Source: JAGQPD01 sp020426865
GTDB lineage: Bacteria > Planctomycetota > Planctomycetia > Pirellulales > Pirellulaceae
Length of the DNA: 64,000 bases
NCBI GenBank assembly: GCA_041399065.1
Contig: JAWKTN010000002.1
Span: forward strand, 1,116,001-1,180,000
Reading direction: 5' to 3'
Part shown: piece by piece, positions 54,768-63,155 of the stretch
How positions within the stretch are numbered: position 1 is the stretch's first letter
Layout: each line of letters starts with the position of its first letter
The notes under the pieces: generated by a model
The model's database searches: none
Told to the model about the DNA's origin: nothing
The model's input: the letters and a program-made list of their open reading frames with translations, nothing else
Program-made: the position numbers and the translations under genes

Positions 54768-54933
54768 TTAACCAACACGTTGTCGGCTATCCACCAGCAT
54801 CTTCGCAAATCTCGCTTGTTGGTCAACCAGCTCGTGGGCCGGGACAGCCGGGACCGTTCCGTCTTCCAGCAGCCAGGCCGGCCGTCACAACCGAGGAGGT
54901 TCGGAGGAAATGACGTCGGTGAATGACTGTCAT
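54768..54933 (-). pseudogene. Tat-signal gene with internal deletion
   Basis: Minus strand: MTVIHRRHFLRTSSVVTAGL is a twin-arginine signal. The frame is lost about 25 codons in, while the adjacent frame reads WLLEDGTVPAVPAHELVDQQ, then FAKMLVDSRQRVG and TAA at 54768. This looks like the two ends of one exported protein joined after loss of the middle. Family not identifiable. Confidence 0.45.
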
Positions 54934-54937
54934 AAGG

Positions 54938-55396
54938 TTACTCCCTATCTTGCATAGCGGCGACGGCACGAACGAAAAGCGCAACTTGGCCCGGTGTGAC
55001 TCCAGACTTATCAGCGACCGCCTTAGCGACGGAATGATAGTCCTCACCAGCATTCAGCCGCTCGAACAACTCGGACACGTATGGCTTGACCTTTTGCACC
55101 GCAGAATCATCCAGTTCTGGCGGCGCGGCGCCCGGGGGTACGGCGGACATCCCCAGACAAAGCACATAGCGGACAACGTTGTTGAGGACAAAGAACGGCG
55201 AGACAATCAGCGAAATCATTCCCCACCAACCCAGCACCAACGTAACACCAGTCATAGTCCAGAAATGACGGTGAACACATGACTTGCAGAGGTTACCATC
55301 AATGGACTTTGGAAATCGTATGACGAGCGCGCCAATATTCTGATAAAACGTGACATGTTTCGTGTCGGCCTCCACGCCACAATCTTGACATATCAT
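54938..55396 (-). CDS. Small zinc-ribbon membrane protein of unknown function
   Basis: 152 residues. MICQDCGVEADTKHVTFYQN opens with a CxxC, and GNLCKSCVHRHFW supplies the second CxxC of a ribbon. Two hydrophobic helices follow (TMTGVTLVLGWWGMISLIV and PFFVLNNVVRYVLCLGM). The cytosolic tail ends VTPGQVALFVRAVAAMQ. I recognise this arrangement as a widespread uncharacterised bacterial family. Its promoter must lie in the 296-bp gap before the divergent DUF1080 gene. Confidence 0.75.
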   Translation of the reverse strand: MICQDCGVEADTKHVTFYQNIGALVIRFPKSIDGNLCKSCVHRHFWTMTGVTLVLGWWGMISLIVSPFFVLNNVVRYVLCLGMSAVPPGAAPPELDDSAVQKVKPYVSELFERLNAGEDYHSVAKAVADKSGVTPGQVALFVRAVAAMQDRE

Positions 55397-55692
55397 ATCA
55401 GCACGCCTTCCTGTTTATGCTGGGGCTTTACACTTGTGCCCACATGTAGCGATTCTAACACAAACCAGTCGCAACACCGCTCGCATTGTAGCCATGATTT
55501 CCTGTCCGAAGCAAGCGTCGGCTCAGTTTGGACCGCAGGAGAGCTGTTTTCGTCAAACAGGGATGATTGCAATTGCAGTCGGTACAGTTTATATGTATTG
55601 CTTCGTCCAGCGGTTGCCTGGCTATTGTGTTGCATCGTTGCGAGCCCAACCGCATAGTCCCGCCGAGTAAGACCTCGATTGCGAGAGAACCG

Positions 55693-58600
55693 ATGCGAAT
55701 CCGTCGACTTTCTGTGTTGGCTACCGGCTTGGTATGTTCCTTCATTCTTGCGGGCATTGCCAACGCCGACGATGCTGCCCTTCGGCGCGACGTGTTAGAC
55801 GGCATAGAAATGATCGAGCAGGAGAGCGGCCATACGTGGGTTGTTACACAACGTTCTGAGGGGCGTTTTCCGGCGGCCAATAACGGAGAATCGCGTGGCC
55901 AATGGCAACGTGACGGTTACGTGCGTTTGGATGGCGGTCCACTGGCAATCATACGCAAAGACGACAAGATCGCAGTTCAAGTGGACGACATGTGGATGAC
56001 GGTCGAGCAGGCCAAACAACGAACTCGGAGCGGTCGCAGACGACAGACGACCACTTACGATGAACTTTTGTCTCAGTCGGAACTGCCGACAGTCCTGTTG
56101 CGCGACTATCTGAATCGCGCTACTGGGTTTCGGCGAGATGGAGATGTGATATCGGCCACATTGTCCGTAGCGGACGCCGCGACCTTATTCTTCCCGCCCG
56201 ACGCGACCGGTCCTGGCGCCGCTGGAAACCAGGGCAACGGCAGCGGCCGTGCGCCCCTTCGCGATGCGTCTGGAACGGTAACGGTCGAACTTGCAGACAA
56301 AGCCGTCGTTAGTATTTCCGTGCAGGCGACCGGCGCAATTCGACAGCGAGGGGAGGATCGCGAGGTCTCTCGATCCGTAACGACCACCTTTGACATTGCG
56401 GCCAAGGCGGAGATGGACGTGCCGTCCGATGCAAGAGAGATTATTGAGGCACAGCTTGCCGGCAGGCCCTCGAATGTCTTCGTACCGGAAGCGGGATTCC
56501 AGCGACTGTTCAATGGCTACGATTTAACTGGATGGAGCGGTGACGCCGCGTTTTGGTCTGTCGTTGATGGCGCCATTGTCGGCCGCACCACGCGCGACAA
56601 ACCAACTCGTGGCAATACGTTTGTAATCGCCAAACAAGCCGGCGACGAGAGTGATCGAGACCTGGTTGTCGATGATTTTGAATTGCGATTGTCGTACCGC
56701 ATCACACCCAACAATGATACAGGTTTCGCCAATTCGGGAATCCAATATCGCAGCGTCGCCAGGGGGAATTTCGTAGTCGCAGGGTACCAAGCCGATTTTG
56801 AGGCCGGCAAGACGTATTCGGGAATTCTGTACGATGAAGCTGGTGGAGCGGGCGGACGTGGGATCATGGCCGCGCGAGGGGAAGCGGTTGCATGGGCCGC
56901 CGACGGCACTAAACGAGTCACCGGTTCGGTTGGTTCTTCGGAGGAGATCCAGGCGAATATCAAGCAGGATGACTGGAACGAGTACGTGATCATCGCCCAT
57001 GGGAATCGTCTACAACACTTCATCAACGGCAAACAGACTATCGATGTGATCGACGATGCCGACGGCAAGCGTCTGTCATCGGGGATCCTGGCGTTGCAGT
57101 TGCATGCCGGCGAGCCGATGACCGTCGCGTTTAAGAATATCCGGATCAAGTCGCTAAGTTCGCCGGAAAACACTGCGGCCAGCAATACCACGGTGGCAGC
57201 AGGTTTTCGGTTGGAACAATTGTATGTCGTTCCTAAAGAACGGGAAGGATCGTGGGTCGCTACATGTATCGACGACAAGGGGCGGATGATTGTGTCGGAT
57301 CAAAACGGCAAGCTCTATCGATTCGAATTGCCACAACCTGGCCAGGTCGTGCGGATTGAGCCGCAACCGATCGACTTGCAAATCGGGGGGGCTCATGGAT
57401 TGCTGTACGCCTTCGACAGCCTGTATGTTATGGTCAATGAAGGTTCGTTGACGCATGGTTTGTATCGGGTCACTGATACGAATGGGGACGACGATTTCGA
57501 TGATGTCAGACTACTCAAGGCCATCAATGGTGGCGGGGAACATGGTCTTCATGCCGTAATTCCTTCGCCAGACGGGCAATCGCTGTACGTTGTCTGCGGC
57601 AATCAGACTCGATACTTTGACATGGACGCGTCACTTGTTCCATTACATTGGGGCGAAGACGAATTGTTGCCACGGTTGGAAACCGGATTCATGGCAGGCG
57701 TGCGTGCTCCCGGTGGCTTCATTGCTCGCACCGATCCAGACGGCAAGACCTGGGAGTTGATTGCGCACGGATTCCGCAACGAATTTGACATTGCGTTCAA
57801 CCGCGACGGCGAGCTCTTTACGTTTGACGCGGATATGGAATGGGACATCGGCGATCCGTGGTATCGCCCAACTCGCGTCAACCATGTGATTAGCGGAGCC
57901 GAGTTCGGCTGGCGGAGCGGCGCCGGCAAATGGCCAGATTATTATTTCGACAGCTTTGGGGCAGTCGTGAATGTCGGCCCAGGTTCTCCCACGGGCGTAT
58001 CGTTTGGTTACGGCAGCAAGTTCCCCGCGAAGTACCAGAACGCGCTGTATATCTCCGATTGGAGCTTCGGAAAGCTATACGCGGTGCATCTGACTCCTGA
58101 CGGAGGAAGTTATGCGGGCGAATTGGAAGAATTCGTTACTGGCCAGCCGTTTCCGATCACAGACGTGATCGTTAATCCGCACGATGGCGCGATGTATATG
58201 ACGGTGGGTGGCCGCGGAACACAGTCGGCCTTGTATCGAGTGACATATACAGGCACAGAATCGACAACTCCCAGTAACAATCCTGCGGCCAGTATCGGTT
58301 TGCAGGTGCGACGTAAGCTGGAAGGGTTTCACGGCCGCGCCGTGGCCGGATCCGTGGACGAGATTTGGCCGAACCTGGCACACGAAGATCGAGCGATTCG
58401 TTTTGCAGCTCGCGTCGCGCTGGAATGGCAGGACCCGACGCTATGGCGACAGCGGGCACTTGATGAACGCGATCCCCGCACAGCGATCGCCGCCATCGCC
58501 GCATTGGCTCGAGTAACGAGTAAAGACCAGATTCATCGCGACCCTAACGACCCGCCAGTGGCGAGAGAAGTCCAGGAACAAATGCTGATGACGTTGGATC

Positions 58601-59616
58601 GCGTTGGTTGGAATGCGCTGGCCGACGCAGACAAAGTCGACTTGTTGCGCGCGCTCACCGTGGTGTTCACCAGGACGGGCAAGCCTGCTGAGTCTGTACG
58701 GCGCGAAGTAGTTGCGCGGTGCGAGCCGCTGTTCCCGACCCAAAGCCGCGAACTAAATCACTTGCTGGCCAACTTGCTCGTCTATTTGGACGCTCCGACG
58801 GCGGCAGAAAAGCTGGTACGAGCCATGCAGCAGGGATTAACTCAAGAGGAGCAGATCGATTACGCCTTGTCATTGCGAGTGTTAAAGAATGGATGGACGA
58901 TGGAGTTGCGCGAAGCGTACTTCCGCTGGTTCGTGGAGACAGCCTCCAACTACCGAGGCGGCAACACATTCGCCAGCTCGCTGCGGACGATGCGGGAAAA
59001 TGCAATCGCGACACTCACGGAAGAGGAACGCAACGGCCTGCAAACGCTGTTGGACCAAGTCCCGGAAAGTAAATCTCCGGCAGAAATGCTGGCGCAGCGG
59101 AAGTTTGTGAAAGAGTGGACACTGAATGAATTGGTACCGATCGTCGTAGAGGGGTTGAAGGGTGGTCGCGACTTTGAGCAGGGGCGGCGGGTATACGGTG
59201 CCGTGGCTTGTGCATCATGTCACCGGTTTAACCAGGATGGTGGCTTGGCGGGACCGGAGTTGACGGGGGTCGCTGGCCGATTCAGTGTTCGGGACTTGTT
59301 GGAATCCGTAGTGGAACCGAGCAAGGTGATCAGCGACCAGTATGCCGCCATCCGGATCGTGACGAAGCAAGGGCGGATTGTTACAGGGCGAATCGGCAAT
59401 TTGAGTGGCGATTCGTTCAGCGTGGTGGAAAACATGCTCAACCCGGGCGACATGACGGGTGTGCGTCGCCAGGACATTGAGACAATCGAACCGTCGAAGG
59501 TCAGCGTGATGCCGGCGGGCCTATTGAACACACTGGAGCAGGAGGAAATCCTGGATCTGGTGGCGTACCTGTTGTCGCGTGGCGATACACGGCACCGCTT
59601 CTTTGAACCAAGATAG
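55693..59616 (+). CDS. DUF1080 + sorbosone-dehydrogenase-like propeller + haem c protein
   Basis: 1307 residues from MRIRRLSVLATGLVCSFILAG (signal peptide ending IANA); a frame reaching 55567 lacks any signal before it. Order: N-terminal domain of unknown type (about 25-260); DUF1080/3-keto-disaccharide hydrolase-like (FQRLFNGYDLTGWSGD to FKNIRIK, about 269-486); PVC-type glucose/sorbosone-dehydrogenase-like propeller (about 503-850: GSWVATCIDDKGRMIVSDQN, GFRNEFDIAFNRDGELF, YISDWSFGKLYAVHL); helical HEAT-like region (about 870-1150); C-terminal cytochrome c with CASCH (about 1173) and VVEPSKVISDQY. It is presumed to oxidise or cleave a sugar outside the cytoplasm, with electrons passed to the haem. 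A stand-alone gene; the Rpn remnant begins 18 nt after its stop. Confidence 0.9.
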   Translation: MRIRRLSVLATGLVCSFILAGIANADDAALRRDVLDGIEMIEQESGHTWVVTQRSEGRFPAANNGESRGQWQRDGYVRLDGGPLAIIRKDDKIAVQVDDMWMTVEQAKQRTRSGRRRQTTTYDELLSQSELPTVLLRDYLNRATGFRRDGDVISATLSVADAATLFFPPDATGPGAAGNQGNGSGRAPLRDASGTVTVELADKAVVSISVQATGAIRQRGEDREVSRSVTTTFDIAAKAEMDVPSDAREIIEAQLAGRPSNVFVPEAGFQRLFNGYDLTGWSGDAAFWSVVDGAIVGRTTRDKPTRGNTFVIAKQAGDESDRDLVVDDFELRLSYRITPNNDTGFANSGIQYRSVARGNFVVAGYQADFEAGKTYSGILYDEAGGAGGRGIMAARGEAVAWAADGTKRVTGSVGSSEEIQANIKQDDWNEYVIIAHGNRLQHFINGKQTIDVIDDADGKRLSSGILALQLHAGEPMTVAFKNIRIKSLSSPENTAASNTTVAAGFRLEQLYVVPKEREGSWVATCIDDKGRMIVSDQNGKLYRFELPQPGQVVRIEPQPIDLQIGGAHGLLYAFDSLYVMVNEGSLTHGLYRVTDTNGDDDFDDVRLLKAINGGGEHGLHAVIPSPDGQSLYVVCGNQTRYFDMDASLVPLHWGEDELLPRLETGFMAGVRAPGGFIARTDPDGKTWELIAHGFRNEFDIAFNRDGELFTFDADMEWDIGDPWYRPTRVNHVISGAEFGWRSGAGKWPDYYFDSFGAVVNVGPGSPTGVSFGYGSKFPAKYQNALYISDWSFGKLYAVHLTPDGGSYAGELEEFVTGQPFPITDVIVNPHDGAMYMTVGGRGTQSALYRVTYTGTESTTPSNNPAASIGLQVRRKLEGFHGRAVAGSVDEIWPNLAHEDRAIRFAARVALEWQDPTLWRQRALDERDPRTAIAAIAALARVTSKDQIHRDPNDPPVAREVQEQMLMTLDRVGWNALADADKVDLLRALTVVFTRTGKPAESVRREVVARCEPLFPTQSRELNHLLANLLVYLDAPTAAEKLVRAMQQGLTQEEQIDYALSLRVLKNGWTMELREAYFRWFVETASNYRGGNTFASSLRTMRENAIATLTEEERNGLQTLLDQVPESKSPAEMLAQRKFVKEWTLNELVPIVVEGLKGGRDFEQGRRVYGAVACASCHRFNQDGGLAGPELTGVAGRFSVRDLLESVVEPSKVISDQYAAIRIVTKQGRIVTGRIGNLSGDSFSVVENMLNPGDMTGVRRQDIETIEPSKVSVMPAGLLNTLEQEEILDLVAYLLSRGDTRHRFFEPR

Positions 59617-59634
59617 CCTTGATGGTTGGCGATT

Positions 59635-60442
59635 GTGGTTTCTGGTTCACATTGAAGTGCAGAGCCAACATGACACCGATCTGTCTCGGCGGATGTTCGT
59701 CTATTTCTATCGGCTGTTCGACAAGTATAATGGCAGGGAGATTGTGAGCCTCGCGATCTTGGGCGATGCACATGCGAAATGGCAAATGGCGCCGTATGTG
59801 CGAAGCTGGGAGGGAGGCCACATCGAGTGTTGTCCTGGTGTCGTCCGATTGTTGGATTTGGAGGCGGAACTGCAGGATCGGGCCCAGGCCGGTAGTCCGT
59901 TTGCACTGATTGCGCTGGCACATCTGGCAACCCAGCGGACGACGCCGGAGGAGCCCGATAGAATGATCGGCAAGCTTCGGCTGCTACGTCATTTGTATGA
60001 CGTCGGCGCGGATCGGGAGCTGATACGCCGCGCCTTTCGGTTACTGGATTGGTTGATGAAATTGAGTCCCGAGTTAGAGTTGGATCTTCAGCGGCAGTTG
60101 CACGAAATGGAAGAGGAAAAGAAGATGCCCTACGTGACCAGTATCGAACGCTTGGGATTTGAGCGAGGCATGGAACAGGGAATCGAACAGGGAATCGAAC
60201 AGGGAATCGAACAGGGAATCGAACAGGGAATCGAGCGGGGGGAGGCGCGAGGTCAACGGAGATCGGTGCTTTCGATTCTCGACGTACGGTTTGGTCCGGT
60301 GCCTGATGAGATCTCGCGGCGTCTGGAGTTGGTACATGAGGCCGCTATGCTGGAAAGACTATTGCTATTGGCCGTGAGCTGCACTTCGCTGGATGTATTT
60401 TCAGGCGAATTGCCAAGTTCGGACGACGAACCAAAGTCTTAA
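59635..60442 (+). pseudogene. Rpn-family nuclease/transposase gene copy 1, 5' truncated
   Basis: From 59635 the DNA matches the downstream intact copy (60861 onward, offset 1226 bp) almost base for base through the nuclease core (HIEVQSQHDTDLSRRMFVYF) to the C-terminal tail. The first about 73 codons of the gene are missing; the frame instead runs back into the end of the DUF1080 gene without a Shine-Dalgarno. It has four GGAATCGAACAG units where copy 2 has two. Product, if any, would lack the N-terminal part of the nuclease fold. Confidence 0.75.
60179..60238 (+). repeat. 12-bp microsatellite (GGAATCGAACAG) in copy 1
   Basis: Four perfect units followed by one variant (GGAATCGAGCGG), encoding GIEQ x4 then GIER. 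The homologous array at 61405-61440 in the intact copy has two units plus the same variant, so the paralogues differ by exactly two units. Confidence 0.9.
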
Positions 60443-60642
60443 TCGGGGTCCGTCTTTGCCTTGGTCGGTGTACGGCGATGATCGCGACACGGTACGCCAC
60501 TCGGCGACGGTCCTTTCTTTACCCTTCATGCACATCGCAAATAAGTGGTCTTGCGTATAATATGCGCAACAATGTATAGTACTCCTTCGCGAGGCTGAGG
60601 TTGGGGCTCGCAGAACAGCCACCGCGCGGAGGAAACTGCGAT

Positions 60643-61647
60643 ATGACTGACCAGTTCGATGGACCGTGGAAAGAGGTGTTGGACGATTTCTTGCCAGAGT
60701 TCATGGAGGTTTGCGCGCCGGCGACGCACGCTCAAATTGACTGGGATCGCGGCTATGAGATGCTGGATAAAGAGTTGCAGCAGATATGTCCGGTGAGCGA
60801 GACCGGTGCGCGGGCTGTCGATAAGCTGGCGAAGGTGTGGTTATTGACGGGGGAAGAGAAGTGGTTTCTGGTTCACATTGAAGTGCAGAGCCAACGTGAT
60901 ACTGGTCTGTCGCGGCGGATGTTCGTCTATTTCTATCGGCTGTTCGACAAGTATAATGGAAGGGAGATCGTGAGCCTCGCGATCTTGGGCGATGCACATG
61001 CGAAATGGCAAGTGGCGCCGTATGTGCGAAGCTGGGAGGGAGGGCGCATTGAGTTTTGTCCTGGTGTCGTCCGATTGTTGGATTTGGAGGGCGAACTGCA
61101 GGACCGGGCCCAAGCCGGTAATCCGTTTGCACTGATTGCGCTGGCACATCTGGCAACGCAGCGGACAACGCCGGACGAGCCCGATAGAATGATAGGCAAG
61201 CTTCGGCTGCTACGTCATTTGTATGACGTCGGCGCAGACCGGGAGCTGATTCGCCGCGCCTTTCGGTTACTGGATTGGTTGATGAAATTGAGTCCCGAGT
61301 TAGAGTTGGATTTTCAGCGGCAGTTGCACGAAATGGAAGAGGAAAAGAAGATGCCCTACGTGACCAGTATCGAACGCTTGGGATTTGAGCGAGGCATGGA
61401 ACAGGGAATCGAACAGGGAATCGAACAGGGAATCGAGCGGGGGGAGGCGCGAGGTCAACGGAGATCGGTGCTTTCGATTCTCGACGTACGGTTTGGTCCG
61501 GTGCCTGATGAGATCTCGCGGCGTCTGGAGTTGGTACATGAGGCCGCTATGCTGGAAAGACTATTGCTATTGGCCGTGACCTGCAGTTCGCTGGACGTAA
61601 TTTCAGATGAGCTGCCTGTGTTGGAAGACGGACAAGCGAAGTCCTAG
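60643..61647 (+). CDS. Rpn-family recombination-promoting nuclease-like protein
   Basis: 334 residues from MTDQFDGPWKEVLDDFLPEF; GGAGG lies 7 nt upstream and fixes the start. The PD-(D/E)XK-type core is visible: AVDKLAKVWLLTGEEKWFLV, HIEVQSQRDTGLSRRMFVYF (the E-x-Q catalytic pair), then YRLFDKYNGREIVSLAILGD. A linker of GIEQ repeats (about 253-266) precedes a helical C-terminus. Rpn proteins are DNA nucleases related to 'PD-(D/E)XK transposases' and commonly occur as multiple paralogues per genome. A truncated tandem copy lies directly upstream. No terminal inverted repeats are evident around either copy. Confidence 0.85.
   Translation: MTDQFDGPWKEVLDDFLPEFMEVCAPATHAQIDWDRGYEMLDKELQQICPVSETGARAVDKLAKVWLLTGEEKWFLVHIEVQSQRDTGLSRRMFVYFYRLFDKYNGREIVSLAILGDAHAKWQVAPYVRSWEGGRIEFCPGVVRLLDLEGELQDRAQAGNPFALIALAHLATQRTTPDEPDRMIGKLRLLRHLYDVGADRELIRRAFRLLDWLMKLSPELELDFQRQLHEMEEEKKMPYVTSIERLGFERGMEQGIEQGIEQGIERGEARGQRRSVLSILDVRFGPVPDEISRRLELVHEAAMLERLLLLAVTCSSLDVISDELPVLEDGQAKS
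61405..61440 (+). repeat. 12-bp microsatellite (GGAATCGAACAG) in copy 2
   Basis: Two perfect units plus the GGAATCGAGCGG variant; compare the longer array at 60179-60238. Confidence 0.9.
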
Positions 61648-61814
61648 TCGCTTAGTGCCCATTTTCGTGGCGACACGTTGATGTGATGGGACTGTTTTCT
61701 TGGGGTTCCGGGAATGGCAGGCTGGGTAGAGGGTAGGCTGTCGACGAGTCTTCCCGTAACGCAGTCGCTATCGTGCCGCGTATGCTCATTGAATGTGTCA
61801 CCAAGCGGGGAAGA

Positions 61815-62990
61815 TTAGCGCGGTCGTTGCAACTGATGTTGCCTTCGGTACGCGCCGGGGCTAACGCCGAGCTCACGGCGGAAAACGTCATACATCCGCA
61901 TGGCTTGGCCAAACCCAACGTCGCGAGCGATATCGGACAGCCGTCGGTCGCCATGCACGAGTTCTCGCTTGGCGCGTTCCAACCTTACGCGCCGAATTTC
62001 CGTTGCGATCGGCCGCTGCAACACCCGGCGAAATCGGTTTTGTAATGTGCGGGTTTCGGCGTTTACAGCCCGAGCCACATCGTCGGGCCCAATACGGCGA
62101 TGACTGTGTGCGGCGATATATTGCAGGGCGTCAGCCACAAGTTCGTCGTTGACGGCAAAGAAGTCGGTCGACTCTCGGACGACCAAACCCAACGGGGGCA
62201 ATACCAGTGGCTTGCAACTCGGCCTTTGACCACCCATGAGCCGACCGAGCAGTCGTGCGGCCTCGTAGCCAACTTGCTCAAACCCCAATTCCATGCTCGT
62301 CAGTGACGGTCGTGGGTGCTCACAGACCGTTTCTTGATTTTGTCCCGATATGATCGCCACGTCCGCAGGCACTCGCCACCCTCGCTGATGACACTCTTGC
62401 GTTACACGCCGACCGAGCGCCTCTTGCGATATATATACGCCGATCGGTGTTTGCCAACGATCCATCCAACGGTGCACGAGCCGCTCCGTCTTGCGCCAAT
62501 GAGCGACGTCGCGCCAGGGACTTTGAGGTGCATTTTCCGACAGGCACCGATAACCGGCTTCCTCCACCAGCCGCACGAACTCCCTAACCTCCAATTCCTC
62601 GCCGTAGTTTTTTCGCGGCGTTAGCGCCGCAAAATAGCAAAAGCCGCGCGCCAACAGATGCTCGGCGCACATCCGACCGGCCGCCGCATAGTCCGGAAAG
62701 ACTCCCGGCAACGCGGAACGTACGGGCGAACTTGCCCACACATTTACGACCGGTATCTTCCATCGCGCCGCCTGCCTAGCCAACGCTCGATTGGCACGAG
62801 CAATCACGCCGTCGTATGGCACCGTGCTGCGCGTACAAGCCGACAATGTATCGGGAAGAAACTCGTCAATGATCGAACTCCAACCCTGTGATTCGGCATA
62901 CTGCTGTGTCCCGGCAAAGATATCCGCGTGTCGCTTGTACGGCCATTGCAGGTCCAACATTACGGCCACTCGAAGCGTTCTTCGTACCAT
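61815..62990 (-). CDS. XylR-type AraC-family transcriptional regulator
   Basis: 391 residues. N-terminal about 270 residues form a periplasmic-binding/LacI-like sugar sensor (RVAVMLDLQWPYKRHADIFA, VPYDGVIARANRALARQAA, PADVAIISGQNQETVCEHPR, PSLTSMELGFEQVGYEAARL). The C-terminal about 100 residues are an AraC double helix-turn-helix (NAETRTLQNRFRRVLQRPI, RRLSDIARDVGFGQAMRMYD, VFRRELGVSPGAYRR). This is the architecture of E. coli XylR. In planctomycetes this type is multiplied and not restricted to xylose. Two direct half-sites 21 bp apart lie directly upstream, in the space shared with a divergent secreted-protein gene, which is the likely partner or target. Confidence 0.9.
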   Translation of the reverse strand: MVRRTLRVAVMLDLQWPYKRHADIFAGTQQYAESQGWSSIIDEFLPDTLSACTRSTVPYDGVIARANRALARQAARWKIPVVNVWASSPVRSALPGVFPDYAAAGRMCAEHLLARGFCYFAALTPRKNYGEELEVREFVRLVEEAGYRCLSENAPQSPWRDVAHWRKTERLVHRWMDRWQTPIGVYISQEALGRRVTQECHQRGWRVPADVAIISGQNQETVCEHPRPSLTSMELGFEQVGYEAARLLGRLMGGQRPSCKPLVLPPLGLVVRESTDFFAVNDELVADALQYIAAHSHRRIGPDDVARAVNAETRTLQNRFRRVLQRPIATEIRRVRLERAKRELVHGDRRLSDIARDVGFGQAMRMYDVFRRELGVSPGAYRRQHQLQRPR

Positions 62991-62997
62991 TGATCGC

Positions 62998-63031
62998 TTT
63001 CCGAAAAACGATGCATTTTTTCCTAAAAACG
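62998..63031 (-). promoter_or_regulatory. Two direct half-sites 21 bp apart, candidate XylR-type operator
   Basis: On the minus strand CGTTTTTAGGAAA (63031-63019) and CGTTTTTCGGAAA (63010-62998) are identical at 12 of 13 positions and spaced 21 bp start to start, two helical turns, as in AraC-family tandem half-sites. They end 8 bp before the regulator start codon, so binding would also block its own expression. Confidence 0.6.
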
Positions 63032-63155
63032 AGTATCCGATCTATTATGCTGTCGGACGGCCCGTAAGACAACGCTCGAGGTGCTGCGTTGTCGCGGGCG
63101 GTGATAACGATATCGACTTCCAGTTCTTTCAACTTCTGCTGGCAGGGGGTGCGGC

